A stretch of 41,779 nucleotides of DNA from Pseudomonadales bacterium (GTDB taxonomy: Bacteria > Pseudomonadota > Gammaproteobacteria > Pseudomonadales > Azotimanducaceae). The stretch covers positions 1 to 41,779 of the forward strand of contig JAHRWB010000219.1 in assembly GCA_019090385.1 (NCBI GenBank), in the 5' to 3' direction. Under the pieces are notes generated by a model that ran no database searches, was not told the DNA's origin, and saw only the letters and a program-made list of their open reading frames with translations. The translations under genes were made by a program, and so were the position numbers. Shown here piece by piece: positions 29,357-37,713 of this stretch. Within the stretch, counting starts at the first letter, position 1; each line of letters opens with the position of its first letter.

Positions 29357-30280
29357 ATGCTAAATATCCACAAACTTCGCTATCGTTGGAGACGGTTTAA
29401 GCTCGGCCGAGCCTATCGTCATATGGCTGAATTACATCCCGCTTTTCACCTGCAACACATATCTATGGGTAATCCTGGAGACATATATTGGGAGGGTTGC
29501 AAGGTAACAAGCACCTCACCACTTACCGCACTCACCAATAAACACATAGGTAAAAGCGCTTTCATCATCGCTTCCGGGCCTTCACTTAAGGATGTCGATC
29601 TAAAACTGATAGATCAACACATTACATTTTGCGTCAATGGCTCCTACCTAAAATGCGAGGCCGCCGGGCTCAAGCCAGATTATGCGGTAATATGTGACGC
29701 CAATTTCGTAGTCGATCGTTGGGCCATCGTTGCCAAAATACTATCCTCAGGCGCACATTGTTTGTTCACGCCTACTGTTTTGAACCATATATGCCAAACC
29801 AACCCAGCTGCATTACAGTCCTCTAAAATAAGCGTAATACAAACGCATTTCAGACACTATGCACAAACAGCACTCGAACCAGAACAAGTCCTTAAACTGT
29901 CCCAACAGGATAAAGATTTACTAACCAATGATGGACGTATAGGGTTCTCCCTTAACCCTTTAAAAGGGTTATTTAGCGCCCATACTGTCACTCATTTACC
30001 CGTACAACTTTGTTGGTTTTTCGGCATAAAACAAGTTTTTATTCTTGGTATGGACTTAACCGATGGAATTGTGCCAATTAGATTTTACGAACAAGGACAC
30101 ACAGCTACCCCATCACACCTTGATAGAGATTACCAACGACATATTGAACCCGCATTCAAAATTATCGGCGAGATGCGTCAGTCTCATAATTTTTCGGTAT
30201 ACAATCTATCTGCTCAGAGCAGGCTACCGGATGAAATTATTCCAAAGATTTCATTGGAAAAAGCGCTTGAAATGGCATAA
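29357..30280 (+). CDS. DUF115/MptE-like (Maf- and GT42-related) protein
   Basis: The 307-residue protein has a Rossmann-like core opening with KSAFIIASGPSLKDVDLKLI. This GPSL nucleotide-binding motif is typical of the DUF115/6-hydroxymethylpterin-pyrophosphokinase-MptE-like family, which overlaps in fold with Maf flagellin glycosyltransferases and GT42 sialyltransferases. Further hallmarks are FCVNGSYLKCEAAGLKPDYAVICDAN and, later, QLCWFFGIKQVFILGMDLTDG, with HLDRDYQRHIEPAFKII near the C-terminus. A pterin role is unlikely in this setting; transfer of a CMP-linked or other nucleotide sugar to a surface glycan fits the neighbours better (inference). It ends 2 bp before the convergent O-antigen ligase stop codon. 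Confidence 0.72.
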   Translation: MLNIHKLRYRWRRFKLGRAYRHMAELHPAFHLQHISMGNPGDIYWEGCKVTSTSPLTALTNKHIGKSAFIIASGPSLKDVDLKLIDQHITFCVNGSYLKCEAAGLKPDYAVICDANFVVDRWAIVAKILSSGAHCLFTPTVLNHICQTNPAALQSSKISVIQTHFRHYAQTALEPEQVLKLSQQDKDLLTNDGRIGFSLNPLKGLFSAHTVTHLPVQLCWFFGIKQVFILGMDLTDGIVPIRFYEQGHTATPSHLDRDYQRHIEPAFKIIGEMRQSHNFSVYNLSAQSRLPDEIIPKISLEKALEMA

Positions 30281-30282
30281 AG

Positions 30283-31497
30283 CTAAACTAAGGACTTCTC
30301 TCGATAACCGTCCCCAAGTTTGATATCTGCCAATACAATACACAGTGGAATCCAGAAAATCAGCCAGATCCATCCGGGGCGATCTATCGGAAACTTGCCA
30401 TTAACAGTACAAACCAATATTCCAAACAACAATACCCACAAACTAATGTCATTCGACCAACTCTGCTCCCGGCGTATTTTTATTATAAACGTGAGTAGCA
30501 GTAAACTTGTCAGCGCCACGGTGCCTATCAGTCCACCATACCTATACACAGAGAGAAACAAATTATGTGCATGACTCACCCACCCCACGTCATCAGCAAT
30601 AGGAATACGTGCGGGATGATAACCTTGACCAATCAACCAGTGCGATCCCGTTTCCTGAATAACATATCGCCAAATTTCTGGCCGGAAAGAAAAGCCTCTT
30701 TCTTTAAATCCCACTAAAACTTCAGGCATATATAAAACTGCACCCACAACGAGCACACACACCAAAGCCAAACCGGAAGTTAGATACATAAACCTCTGAT
30801 TTGGTCTTAATCTAAAATAAAACATGAGGCCAATAACCACCAGAGCGGCCAACATGGAACTACGACTGCCAGTTAGGTATACAGCATAGCTTAGTATCAA
30901 CAACATAAAAATGCTGCATAATTTCACTATAGGCCTGGAGTGCAAGCTGCCAACAGAAGTGCAGATCAAAAAATATACCAGTACAATAATCGCCAGCGCA
31001 TAGGCATTTCCCGCCACCAGCGAATTCCACATAGCCCCAGCACCGCGCAGACGACCCAGCGGAGTAAGTAGTTCCTGAAGTTGAATCACGCTATAGCTGG
31101 CGTGAAGAGCCGTTGCTATCGCCAGGATGTAAAACCCGAGTTGCACAAGCCCCGGAGTTTTAACAATCAGATAGCGCGACAGACTTAAATAGCACAACAT
31201 AAACAACAAGTACCGGAATAGACGCAGGCTCTCCTTAGCACTCGCGTCAGCATACCAGAAACTACTACAACACAAATATAAACAAAAAATTGCCCATAAC
31301 GCTATCGGAGCAAGCACTTGCTGCCGGTCCTGCCATATTTTGGGCAACAGTAGTAGCCAGGGCAGCACACAACCAAAATAAAAAACGATACCAACCTTGC
31401 CAAAACTATCAAGCAAAAAAGGCGCTATCAAAAACAGCAACCAACCGCCCAAAGCATATTGCCGCAAACCCCGGTTATAGTTGGACGAGTCATCCAT
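30283..31497 (-). CDS. waaL: O-antigen ligase family protein (WaaL/Wzy-C type)
   Basis: This is a polytopic inner-membrane protein that would join undecaprenyl-linked O-polysaccharide to lipid A-core in the periplasm. The 404-residue sequence has about ten or more hydrophobic segments and a large periplasmic loop. That loop contains SFRPEIWRYVIQETGSHWLIGQGYHP and DDVGWVSHAHNLFLSVYRYGGLIG; its His corresponds to the functionally important Wzy_C/WaaL histidine. YAVYLTGSRSSMLAALVV is the usual Wzy_C block. In-frame starts also exist at 31512 (ATG) and 31527 (GTG); 31497 comes directly after the upstream stop. It is last in the core operon, at the position of Pseudomonas waaL (PA4999). A Wzy polymerase is a weaker alternative. 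Confidence 0.82.
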   Translation of the reverse strand: MDDSSNYNRGLRQYALGGWLLFLIAPFLLDSFGKVGIVFYFGCVLPWLLLLPKIWQDRQQVLAPIALWAIFCLYLCCSSFWYADASAKESLRLFRYLLFMLCYLSLSRYLIVKTPGLVQLGFYILAIATALHASYSVIQLQELLTPLGRLRGAGAMWNSLVAGNAYALAIIVLVYFLICTSVGSLHSRPIVKLCSIFMLLILSYAVYLTGSRSSMLAALVVIGLMFYFRLRPNQRFMYLTSGLALVCVLVVGAVLYMPEVLVGFKERGFSFRPEIWRYVIQETGSHWLIGQGYHPARIPIADDVGWVSHAHNLFLSVYRYGGLIGTVALTSLLLLTFIIKIRREQSWSNDISLWVLLFGILVCTVNGKFPIDRPGWIWLIFWIPLCIVLADIKLGDGYREKSLV

Positions 31498-31498
31498 T

Positions 31499-33253
31499 TT
31501 ACGCTGGATCATCCGATACAGCTTCACCCTTTGTGACTACCCAATCCTGCATTACCAGATACTCCAAATCACAGCCCAGAAACATATTCAATGCATCGTC
31601 CGGGGTACAGACTACCGCTTCGCCGCGGCGATTTAGCGAAGTATTTAGTACCACCGCATTGCCAGTGAGTGCCGCCACTTCATCCAGCAAGGCGTAATAC
31701 CTTGGGTGGCTGGACTGCTCCACAATTTGCACACGCGCGGTACCATCCTCGTGTACTACCTCGGGAATACGGGCTTTCCACTCCTCTGCGACATCAAAGG
31801 TAATGGTCATAAAAGGTGCTGGATGATCTGTCTGAATAATTTCAGAGGCTACGCTATCCTGAATACTGGGGCAGAAAGGCCGCCACCTTTCACGAAATTT
31901 TATTTGCTCATTTATCCGATCAGCTACACCGGCAATACTCGGACAACCCAATATACTCCTTGCACCCAATGCACGGGGCCCAAATTCCATTCGTCCCTGA
32001 AACCAGGCCACTGGATTACCCGCTGCTAACAATGTTGCAGTTTCGGCAGGAATATCCTGCATTTTTTTCCATTTAATATTTTCCGATCGAGCAGCGAGAG
32101 CACTTTCACAAGCCTTATTGTCAAAACTTGGTCCCAGATATGCGTGCTGCATACACCGAAGCGACTCGCCCCGTTCGTTAGCAATATAAGTTGCAGCTCC
32201 AAGTGAAGTACCTGAATCTCCAGAAGCGGGCTGAACAAATAGTTCCTTTACATCCTCACGAGCAATAATTCTCTGATTTAGTTTCACATTTAGTGCGCCA
32301 CCACCAGCAAATGCCAACAAACCTGTTTCTGCAAGCACCTCATGCAAATAATCATCCATTAATTTGAGACAAACCTCTTCAAACAAGGCCTGCATTGAAG
32401 CTGCATAATGAATGTAGGGCTCGTCCGCGAAGTCGCCCGACCGCCTGGGACCCAGCCAGTCTAATAATTTTTGACTGAAGTAAAATCCCCGACCGGCTTC
32501 TTTATACCGTCGCAGGCCCACTGTATTTACCAGGCGTGTATCGACCCTAAAACCTTTGCTACCTTTAGAGGTCTTAATTAATCGAGATAGATCAAAACGT
32601 GAAGCATCACCATATGGCGCCATACCCATGACCTTATACTCGCCATCCAGCATTTCAAACCCCAAAAATTCAGTAAGCGCGCCATAAACACCACTTAATG
32701 AATCGGGATCATAAAACTCCTTGATACGGTGAATTTTTCCAGCCTGCCCGAAACCAAAAAAAGTTGTGGCATATTCTCCTTTCCCGTCCACTCCCATGAT
32801 GGCAGTTTTTTCCTCGAACCCACTTAGATGGTAAGCGCTGCTGGCGTGTGCCAGATGATGCTCCACGGGTGCGAATTCCGTATTTTGCCAGTCTATACCC
32901 AATTCCTTACCCACGGACAAGACGCGCTGCTTATTACGTCGGAACCGCCGGTTGCCATTTATTAAAGCATCCAGCGCTCGATCGGGTGCATACCAGTATC
33001 GCCGGGCATAGTGCCATCTCGCACGAGAAAACAAACTAATTGGGGCGTATGGAAAAGCCACCACATCAATATCCCCGGCGTCAATGCCTGCCTGTTGCAG
33101 ACAATATCGGGCCGACTCTAAAGGCATATGGTTTTTGGCATGCTTATCGCGTAAAAATCGCTCTTCCTCTGCTGCAGCCACTATTTCTCCATCCACCAGA
33201 AGTGCAGCAGAGGCATCATGATTGAGTGCGCCGGATAGACCAAGAATTATCAT
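31499..33253 (-). CDS. NodU/CmcH-family carbamoyltransferase (WapO-like)
   Basis: The family transfers carbamoyl from carbamoyl phosphate through a carbamoyladenylate. The 584-residue protein has an N-terminal ASKHA/YrdC-like catalytic domain starting with ILGLSGALNHDASAALLVDG, and EEERFLRDKHAKNHMP and PVEHHLAHASSAYHLSGF with its metal-binding histidines. The C-terminal domain has WFQGRMEFGPRALGARSILGCPS and LNTSLNRRGEAVVCTPDDAL. In P. aeruginosa the carbamoyltransferase at this place in the core cluster (PA5005, WapO) is linked to 7-O-carbamoylation of heptose II. The same neighbours are found here, so that substrate is the best guess. It is nearly contiguous with waaL and 8 bp from the tandem-kinase gene. 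Confidence 0.9.
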   Translation of the reverse strand: MIILGLSGALNHDASAALLVDGEIVAAAEEERFLRDKHAKNHMPLESARYCLQQAGIDAGDIDVVAFPYAPISLFSRARWHYARRYWYAPDRALDALINGNRRFRRNKQRVLSVGKELGIDWQNTEFAPVEHHLAHASSAYHLSGFEEKTAIMGVDGKGEYATTFFGFGQAGKIHRIKEFYDPDSLSGVYGALTEFLGFEMLDGEYKVMGMAPYGDASRFDLSRLIKTSKGSKGFRVDTRLVNTVGLRRYKEAGRGFYFSQKLLDWLGPRRSGDFADEPYIHYAASMQALFEEVCLKLMDDYLHEVLAETGLLAFAGGGALNVKLNQRIIAREDVKELFVQPASGDSGTSLGAATYIANERGESLRCMQHAYLGPSFDNKACESALAARSENIKWKKMQDIPAETATLLAAGNPVAWFQGRMEFGPRALGARSILGCPSIAGVADRINEQIKFRERWRPFCPSIQDSVASEIIQTDHPAPFMTITFDVAEEWKARIPEVVHEDGTARVQIVEQSSHPRYYALLDEVAALTGNAVVLNTSLNRRGEAVVCTPDDALNMFLGCDLEYLVMQDWVVTKGEAVSDDPA

Positions 33254-33261
33254 AATGCCTA

Positions 33262-34695
33262 CTATACCGGGTCGTTAGTTGGAGTAACAGAAAGTGCGGC
33301 TGGGGTTAGACCCTCAGCCAATACCATGTCCGTCTGAAAGTTTTTCAGAAAGCGTTGAATGTCTTTATTAAATTCAGACTCAAAATTAACCCCGACTCGT
33401 TTCAGGCTATCCAGATCTATCACCTTAAGTTGTTTGGATGCGCCCTCGGTAACCAGGATAAAATTACTGGCCTTCGTGTCTCCGTGTACCAGATGAGCAT
33501 CTTTCAGTTGCCGAAACATTGAAAATATTTGGCTATTTATCTCTCGAGAAAACGGTTGCTCTGCTTCAGAAAGCAAATCACCCTCCAGATATTCCATAAT
33601 CAAAAATGCTCGCCCCCGTATAAACCCCCAACGCTCTTCAAACAGAGCCACCGTTTTTGCTGTGGGAATGCCATAAAATTGCAGCATATGGCTACTTAAC
33701 CAGCTGCGGCGTGCTCTGGTCGAGCGCAAGGCTCTGCTAAGTGCATGTGAGCGCGACTTAATGTTATAACGCTTTATTACATATTGCCGTGCTTTAATCT
33801 TTACCCGGGTTACAGTGCAAGTGCCGCCAATTTTTATCTGCTCACCACGCCCTACCCAACCATCAAGATCTGCTACCAGATCTTCCATTTCTGCATTAAA
33901 AGCTGCCCGCTCACAAACAAAAAAGTGACGAAAATCCGAGGTACTGTAAAACGCCGTACAGTTACGCTGGGTTTTCTCCAGCAATTTTTTCAGGCGCTTT
34001 TGACGCAATTCCAAAACCTGCTTGCTCAACACCTTGCTGGAAATATCTACCGGAATATTTCTGAGTTTTGAATATTTCTCCAAACAATTTTGGGTGACAT
34101 GCTCACTGTCAGCATTTAGCTGGGCGATAAGCTCAGCAAGATTTTTTACACTGCGGTCTATAGATAGATGGCCACGCTTGCGTATAGCAGCCCCATCAAT
34201 GACCCACACACCTGATTTGCTGAATAAAAAATTGTCAATATGCAGATCAATCTGCTCAATACCCTTATTGTGTAAGTCAGCCAGGGTGTCCGCCAATAGA
34301 AGAATTTTCCGCTCAGGCGACACAGCAAATTCATCGGCCAACTGCTCAACAAATTCAAAAATGAGAAAACAAAACTCTTGCTCACCACTGGATTCAGCGT
34401 GCAGCAAGCGTGGCGTCCGCACACCGCTTTGCTTAAGAATATCTACCCCGGCTAACTCACGCTGCCAGTATCGTTGATGTTTTTTGCCCAAAAATATCTT
34501 CGCAAGTACAATAATACCGTTCAACTTAGCCCGGCATACGATTCGGCGCCCAGCTAATAGCCGATAGATCTCCAAGCACTCCAGCACCTGATTTTTGCCA
34601 TCAATGGTGACGCTTAGATGAAAAGGTAGCTTGCCATCAAAACCCTGTACGGCACGTGAGAAGCTGACCAACTGTTTGAGCTGAGTATTGCTCAC
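33262..34695 (-). CDS. Tandem LPS-kinase-like protein (two InaA/WaaP-type kinase folds)
   Basis: The 477-residue protein carries two kinase-like catalytic regions. The first has IDLHIDNFLF (D150, N155) and VIDGAAI (D167, DG in place of DFG). The second has VHGDTKASNFIL (D406, N411) and VIDLDSL (D427). Each is preceded by a possible N-lobe with conserved Lys (VLAKIFLGKK and YVIKRYNIKSR). Both sets of catalytic Asp and metal ligands remain, so two active sites are possible. It starts at GTG 34695, overlapping the waaP TGA (GTGA); a TTG at 34746 is less likely. It occupies the place of PA5006 in Pseudomonas, where WapP and WapQ are separate genes. Neither is found separately here. Likely substrates are inner-core heptoses. 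Confidence 0.82.
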   Translation of the reverse strand: MSNTQLKQLVSFSRAVQGFDGKLPFHLSVTIDGKNQVLECLEIYRLLAGRRIVCRAKLNGIIVLAKIFLGKKHQRYWQRELAGVDILKQSGVRTPRLLHAESSGEQEFCFLIFEFVEQLADEFAVSPERKILLLADTLADLHNKGIEQIDLHIDNFLFSKSGVWVIDGAAIRKRGHLSIDRSVKNLAELIAQLNADSEHVTQNCLEKYSKLRNIPVDISSKVLSKQVLELRQKRLKKLLEKTQRNCTAFYSTSDFRHFFVCERAAFNAEMEDLVADLDGWVGRGEQIKIGGTCTVTRVKIKARQYVIKRYNIKSRSHALSRALRSTRARRSWLSSHMLQFYGIPTAKTVALFEERWGFIRGRAFLIMEYLEGDLLSEAEQPFSREINSQIFSMFRQLKDAHLVHGDTKASNFILVTEGASKQLKVIDLDSLKRVGVNFESEFNKDIQRFLKNFQTDMVLAEGLTPAALSVTPTNDPV

Positions 34696-35489
34696 CTGTC
34701 TGCTTGCTGGTACAGCTTTTGTGCACGTTTTTGCACGGCCTGCCAAAACTCAGATTGATTTCCCCGAAACGTTTCTCGCAATGGCTCACCCGTATAAATG
34801 CTAATAAACCTCAACCAGTCTTTTATTCCAAAGCCCAGCTCCATGCAGGAAAACAATAAGGAACCCAGATCTTTTACCAACCATCGACGCGGCACACTCT
34901 GGCGCTTTTGAGCGCGATGTAAATCTATGAGAGTCAGATGATACTCGCCTTTCTTCAGGGCGCTAAGATCCAGCAAAAAATGGCAAATATATAAATCCCT
35001 GTGATTCAAGCCTAGGCTATGTAAACGCTGGGTCATTTCTGCGACCTGGGTAATTAGCAGCTTCTTTACTTTGAAATTTGGTTTGCTATGCGCCCAATCA
35101 GCGCAAAAATCTTCGAGACTAATAGAGGGCTCTACTGCATCGGTAATAATAAAAGATTCACGAGTCGCAGGATTAATCCCTCTCAGACCAAACCCTGCGA
35201 CTTCGGGTACACATACACCACCCGCTTTCAATATACGACTGGCATCATATTCATTTACCGCACCCACAACAGGCAAGCGAAACAAAACAAGGTTTTTCAG
35301 AATTTCACGCCAGCCGACAGCGCCGTGAATTTTGGCAAAGTATATGTTGTTATTGACCGATACCCGCAGGGTTTTTCTATTAGCGACGCTTCGATAAACC
35401 TCGCCACTTAGCTGGTTTACTGTATTAAAGATATCCGCTTCGGCCCAGGCTGATTCAAGCTCGCTACGTAGGAAAATGCGACTCGCCAT
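34692..35489 (-). CDS. waaP: Lipopolysaccharide core heptose(I) kinase
   Basis: WaaP phosphorylates O4 of the first heptose, a modification needed for outer-membrane integrity and for viability in P. aeruginosa. The 265-residue protein has the kinase Lys in NIYFAKIHG (K53), the catalytic loop LNHRDLYICHFLLD (D165 and H170, matching the DLYxxHF form peculiar to WaaP), and the metal-binding Asp in TLIDLHRAQ (D189). Length matches WaaP of E. coli and Pseudomonas. Its ATG overlaps the waaG stop codon (TAATG) and its TGA overlaps the GTG of the next gene, a tightly coupled operon. Confidence 0.95.
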   Translation of the reverse strand: MASRIFLRSELESAWAEADIFNTVNQLSGEVYRSVANRKTLRVSVNNNIYFAKIHGAVGWREILKNLVLFRLPVVGAVNEYDASRILKAGGVCVPEVAGFGLRGINPATRESFIITDAVEPSISLEDFCADWAHSKPNFKVKKLLITQVAEMTQRLHSLGLNHRDLYICHFLLDLSALKKGEYHLTLIDLHRAQKRQSVPRRWLVKDLGSLLFSCMELGFGIKDWLRFISIYTGEPLRETFRGNQSEFWQAVQKRAQKLYQQADR

Positions 35490-36634
35490 TAAAGTCTACT
35501 TTTCTCGGTTTTAATTTGTTCAGCAAAGCTTTCCAGGTACTCAACTGCCGTCGGTATCATTTGATAAATATCTTTACGTTCAGAAAAGCACCGGCCGTTT
35601 TCTGACCATTCTGCCCGGCGAGGCGAGGTAATCAGTTCCAGCAGTTTTGCATTAAAATCCCGCTGGCTAAAAGGCGAATCAGCAATCAAGCCCGCGTCTG
35701 CGGATTTGACATACTCTGCATAACCGCAATTAGCGCTGACCAGTGTCGGCAATCGTGCCACCAGGGCTTCAACGATTACGCCCCCTGTATTTTCATCGTA
35801 AGCCGGCAGCACGAAACAATCTGCTGAAAATAAAAACCGATTTGCGTCCTCCCGACCTCCCAGCATCCATACCTGCTCTTGCACACCCAACGACTTCGCA
35901 AGCCGCTGGAATTTATCAGGTTTATCCTTACCCAGCACTAACAACAGCGTATTTTCGCGCACTTCTGCAGGTAACGCACTCAAACCGCGAATAGCGCGAT
36001 CCAAGCCCTTTTTAAGAAATCCAGAACCGATAAAAAGTATAATATTTCTACCCTCCGGTATGCTGAATTCCGCACGCAGTTTTGAGCGAATTTCTGCCTG
36101 ATTTTCTGGTGCAATACGATTTTTATGTATCCCCGGAGGCAGCGAATAAAAACGTGAATCCGGCGTTTTATGGTACTTTTGATACAGTTCTTTCTGCATG
36201 TCCGAAATACTCAAAATCCGCGTACTTGAATTTTCAGCAAACACCGCCTTCTCAAATTTCGAAAATAATCGATAGCGAGGAGTCAAGCGATAATACCAGG
36301 CACGCTGGGTGCGGGTTTTATCCTCAAAACAGGAATCTCCCGCAAAGTACGCATCCAAGCCCGGGATTTTGTTCATCCCCATATGCAAATCTACGGGATG
36401 CAGTGCCAAATCTCTACCCACCCAATGCGCAAAACGCTCATACAACACATGGTTGCTTATAGCCTTTACCGGCACCAATACCACTTCAAATTCGTCTACT
36501 GCCGGCGCATCCCAAATCAGAGAATATACCCGCACCTGATGCCCATGCTCATGACAGAGTCCGGCCATTCTTATGAAATCCCGCTGAATACCACCGAAAG
36601 GGAAATACTTAAATATTGAAAATGCTATATGCAT
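35489..36634 (-). CDS. waaG: LPS core glycosyltransferase WaaG (UDP-sugar:heptose II transferase)
   Basis: This GT4-family GT-B enzyme adds the first outer-core hexose (glucose in E. coli, GalN in Pseudomonas) to heptose II. The 381-residue protein begins with FSIFKYFPFGGIQRDFIRMA, the acceptor-side signature, and includes GMNKIPGLDAYFAGDSCFEDK. In the C-terminal domain it has FIGSGFLKKGLDRAIRGL, then the donor-binding E-x7-E motif (YDENTGGVIVEALV). It overlaps waaC by 10 bp and waaP by 1 bp. Donor specificity cannot be read from the sequence. Confidence 0.95.
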   Translation of the reverse strand: MHIAFSIFKYFPFGGIQRDFIRMAGLCHEHGHQVRVYSLIWDAPAVDEFEVVLVPVKAISNHVLYERFAHWVGRDLALHPVDLHMGMNKIPGLDAYFAGDSCFEDKTRTQRAWYYRLTPRYRLFSKFEKAVFAENSSTRILSISDMQKELYQKYHKTPDSRFYSLPPGIHKNRIAPENQAEIRSKLRAEFSIPEGRNIILFIGSGFLKKGLDRAIRGLSALPAEVRENTLLLVLGKDKPDKFQRLAKSLGVQEQVWMLGGREDANRFLFSADCFVLPAYDENTGGVIVEALVARLPTLVSANCGYAEYVKSADAGLIADSPFSQRDFNAKLLELITSPRRAEWSENGRCFSERKDIYQMIPTAVEYLESFAEQIKTEKSRL

Positions 36635-37713
36635 TCCGACCCCTCGCTCCCTTCAGAACCCTCCAAATTGCCAAGGCCTAATCGAGACTGCAAGGTCTGC
36701 CAAACAAGCTCAGGGCCAAGGCTACTGAAACAGGCTGGCTTAACGACAGTATTATCTATTTGCACCGACCCTTTGTAATTACACTCCTTTTGCATGCAAG
36801 GCGCACAAGCGAAATCTACCTGCAAGTCGAGACTATTCGCACCGCGAATGCCCGTCAGCTCTGCATTCGTTGGACCAAACAAACTTAATACAGGCGTATC
36901 CAGCGCGGCCGCTAAATGCCCAAACCCCGTGTCCACACTAATCACAAATGCCGCTTTGGCACATAGCACCATCACATCGGCGATGGCGGGTTTGTCAAGC
37001 ACCTGGCTGTTATCCACTACAGAGCCAATTCTCTGAGCGCGCGCTAACTCTTCAACATTGCCAGCCAATAACTTAATGCCAAACCCTGCCTGAGTAACTT
37101 TTTGTGCCAGCTGTTTCCAAAAAACCTCCGGCCACTGCTTGCTGCACCACGTAGTGCCATGCAGAAAAATACCGTAGGGTGCTTCGGCCTGTGTCTCCAC
37201 AAGCCGCTTTTCTACATTCGGCTTTAATCCAAATTGTGCAGTATTTTCCGGGCAGGTATAACCCAGCGCCTGAGCAAACAACAAACGAGACCGGTCCAGT
37301 GCATGTAAGTGACGTGGTACCGAAAACGCTTCGGTATAGGACACTGCGGCCAGACCCTCCCTGGCAGATGAGGCATCATATCCGATACGATGCCGACAAC
37401 CTGACAAACGCGCAAGCAGGGCACTTTTTATCAATCCCTGTGCGTCTAAAACCTGGTCAAACTGTTCTGCTCTCAATGCCTTGATCTGCCCAAAAAACTC
37501 GTCACGCGTTTTTATCGGACTTCGCATAAATCGACGAAAGCAAATAGGTATTACTGAGTGAATTCGTGGATGCGCCAGCGGAATATCAACAAAAGCTTCT
37601 TCTACCAGCCAGGATATTTGCAAGTTTTCAACTGCATTTAATGCATCGTTAACGGCCGGCAAGGTATGCACCAGATCACCCATGGATGACATTTTTACGA
37701 GCAACAAATGCAT
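36625..37713 (-). CDS. waaC: LPS heptosyltransferase I
   Basis: WaaC transfers L-glycero-D-manno-heptose from ADP-heptose to Kdo. The 362-residue GT9 protein starts with the type-I signature LLVKMSSMGDLVHTLPAVNDA (Asp13 catalytic in the family). It has GRCHRIGYD-type region RLSGCRHRIGYDASSAREG, then FLHGTTWCSKQWPEVFW, and the donor site VISVDTGFGHLAAALDTPVLSLFGPT. The C-terminal tail ends in a short Gly-Ser-Glu repeat produced by a TCC/CTC-rich stretch (36637-36665). The start overlaps the waaF stop codon (TAATG). Confidence 0.96.
   Translation of the reverse strand: MHLLLVKMSSMGDLVHTLPAVNDALNAVENLQISWLVEEAFVDIPLAHPRIHSVIPICFRRFMRSPIKTRDEFFGQIKALRAEQFDQVLDAQGLIKSALLARLSGCRHRIGYDASSAREGLAAVSYTEAFSVPRHLHALDRSRLLFAQALGYTCPENTAQFGLKPNVEKRLVETQAEAPYGIFLHGTTWCSKQWPEVFWKQLAQKVTQAGFGIKLLAGNVEELARAQRIGSVVDNSQVLDKPAIADVMVLCAKAAFVISVDTGFGHLAAALDTPVLSLFGPTNAELTGIRGANSLDLQVDFACAPCMQKECNYKGSVQIDNTVVKPACFSSLGPELVWQTLQSRLGLGNLEGSEGSEGSECI

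Noticed and set aside
29953-29971. Eight-bp palindrome (TAACCCTT-TAA-AAGGGTTA) in the DUF115 gene
   Set aside because: Within a conserved coding stretch; a single occurrence does not support a regulatory or binding-site claim.
29357-30280. Reading the DUF115 gene as a pterin-synthesis enzyme because of the MptE-like family name
   Set aside because: That name comes from archaeal methanopterin synthesis. Nothing in this bacterial LPS setting supports it, and Maf/GT42-like transferases share the same motif.
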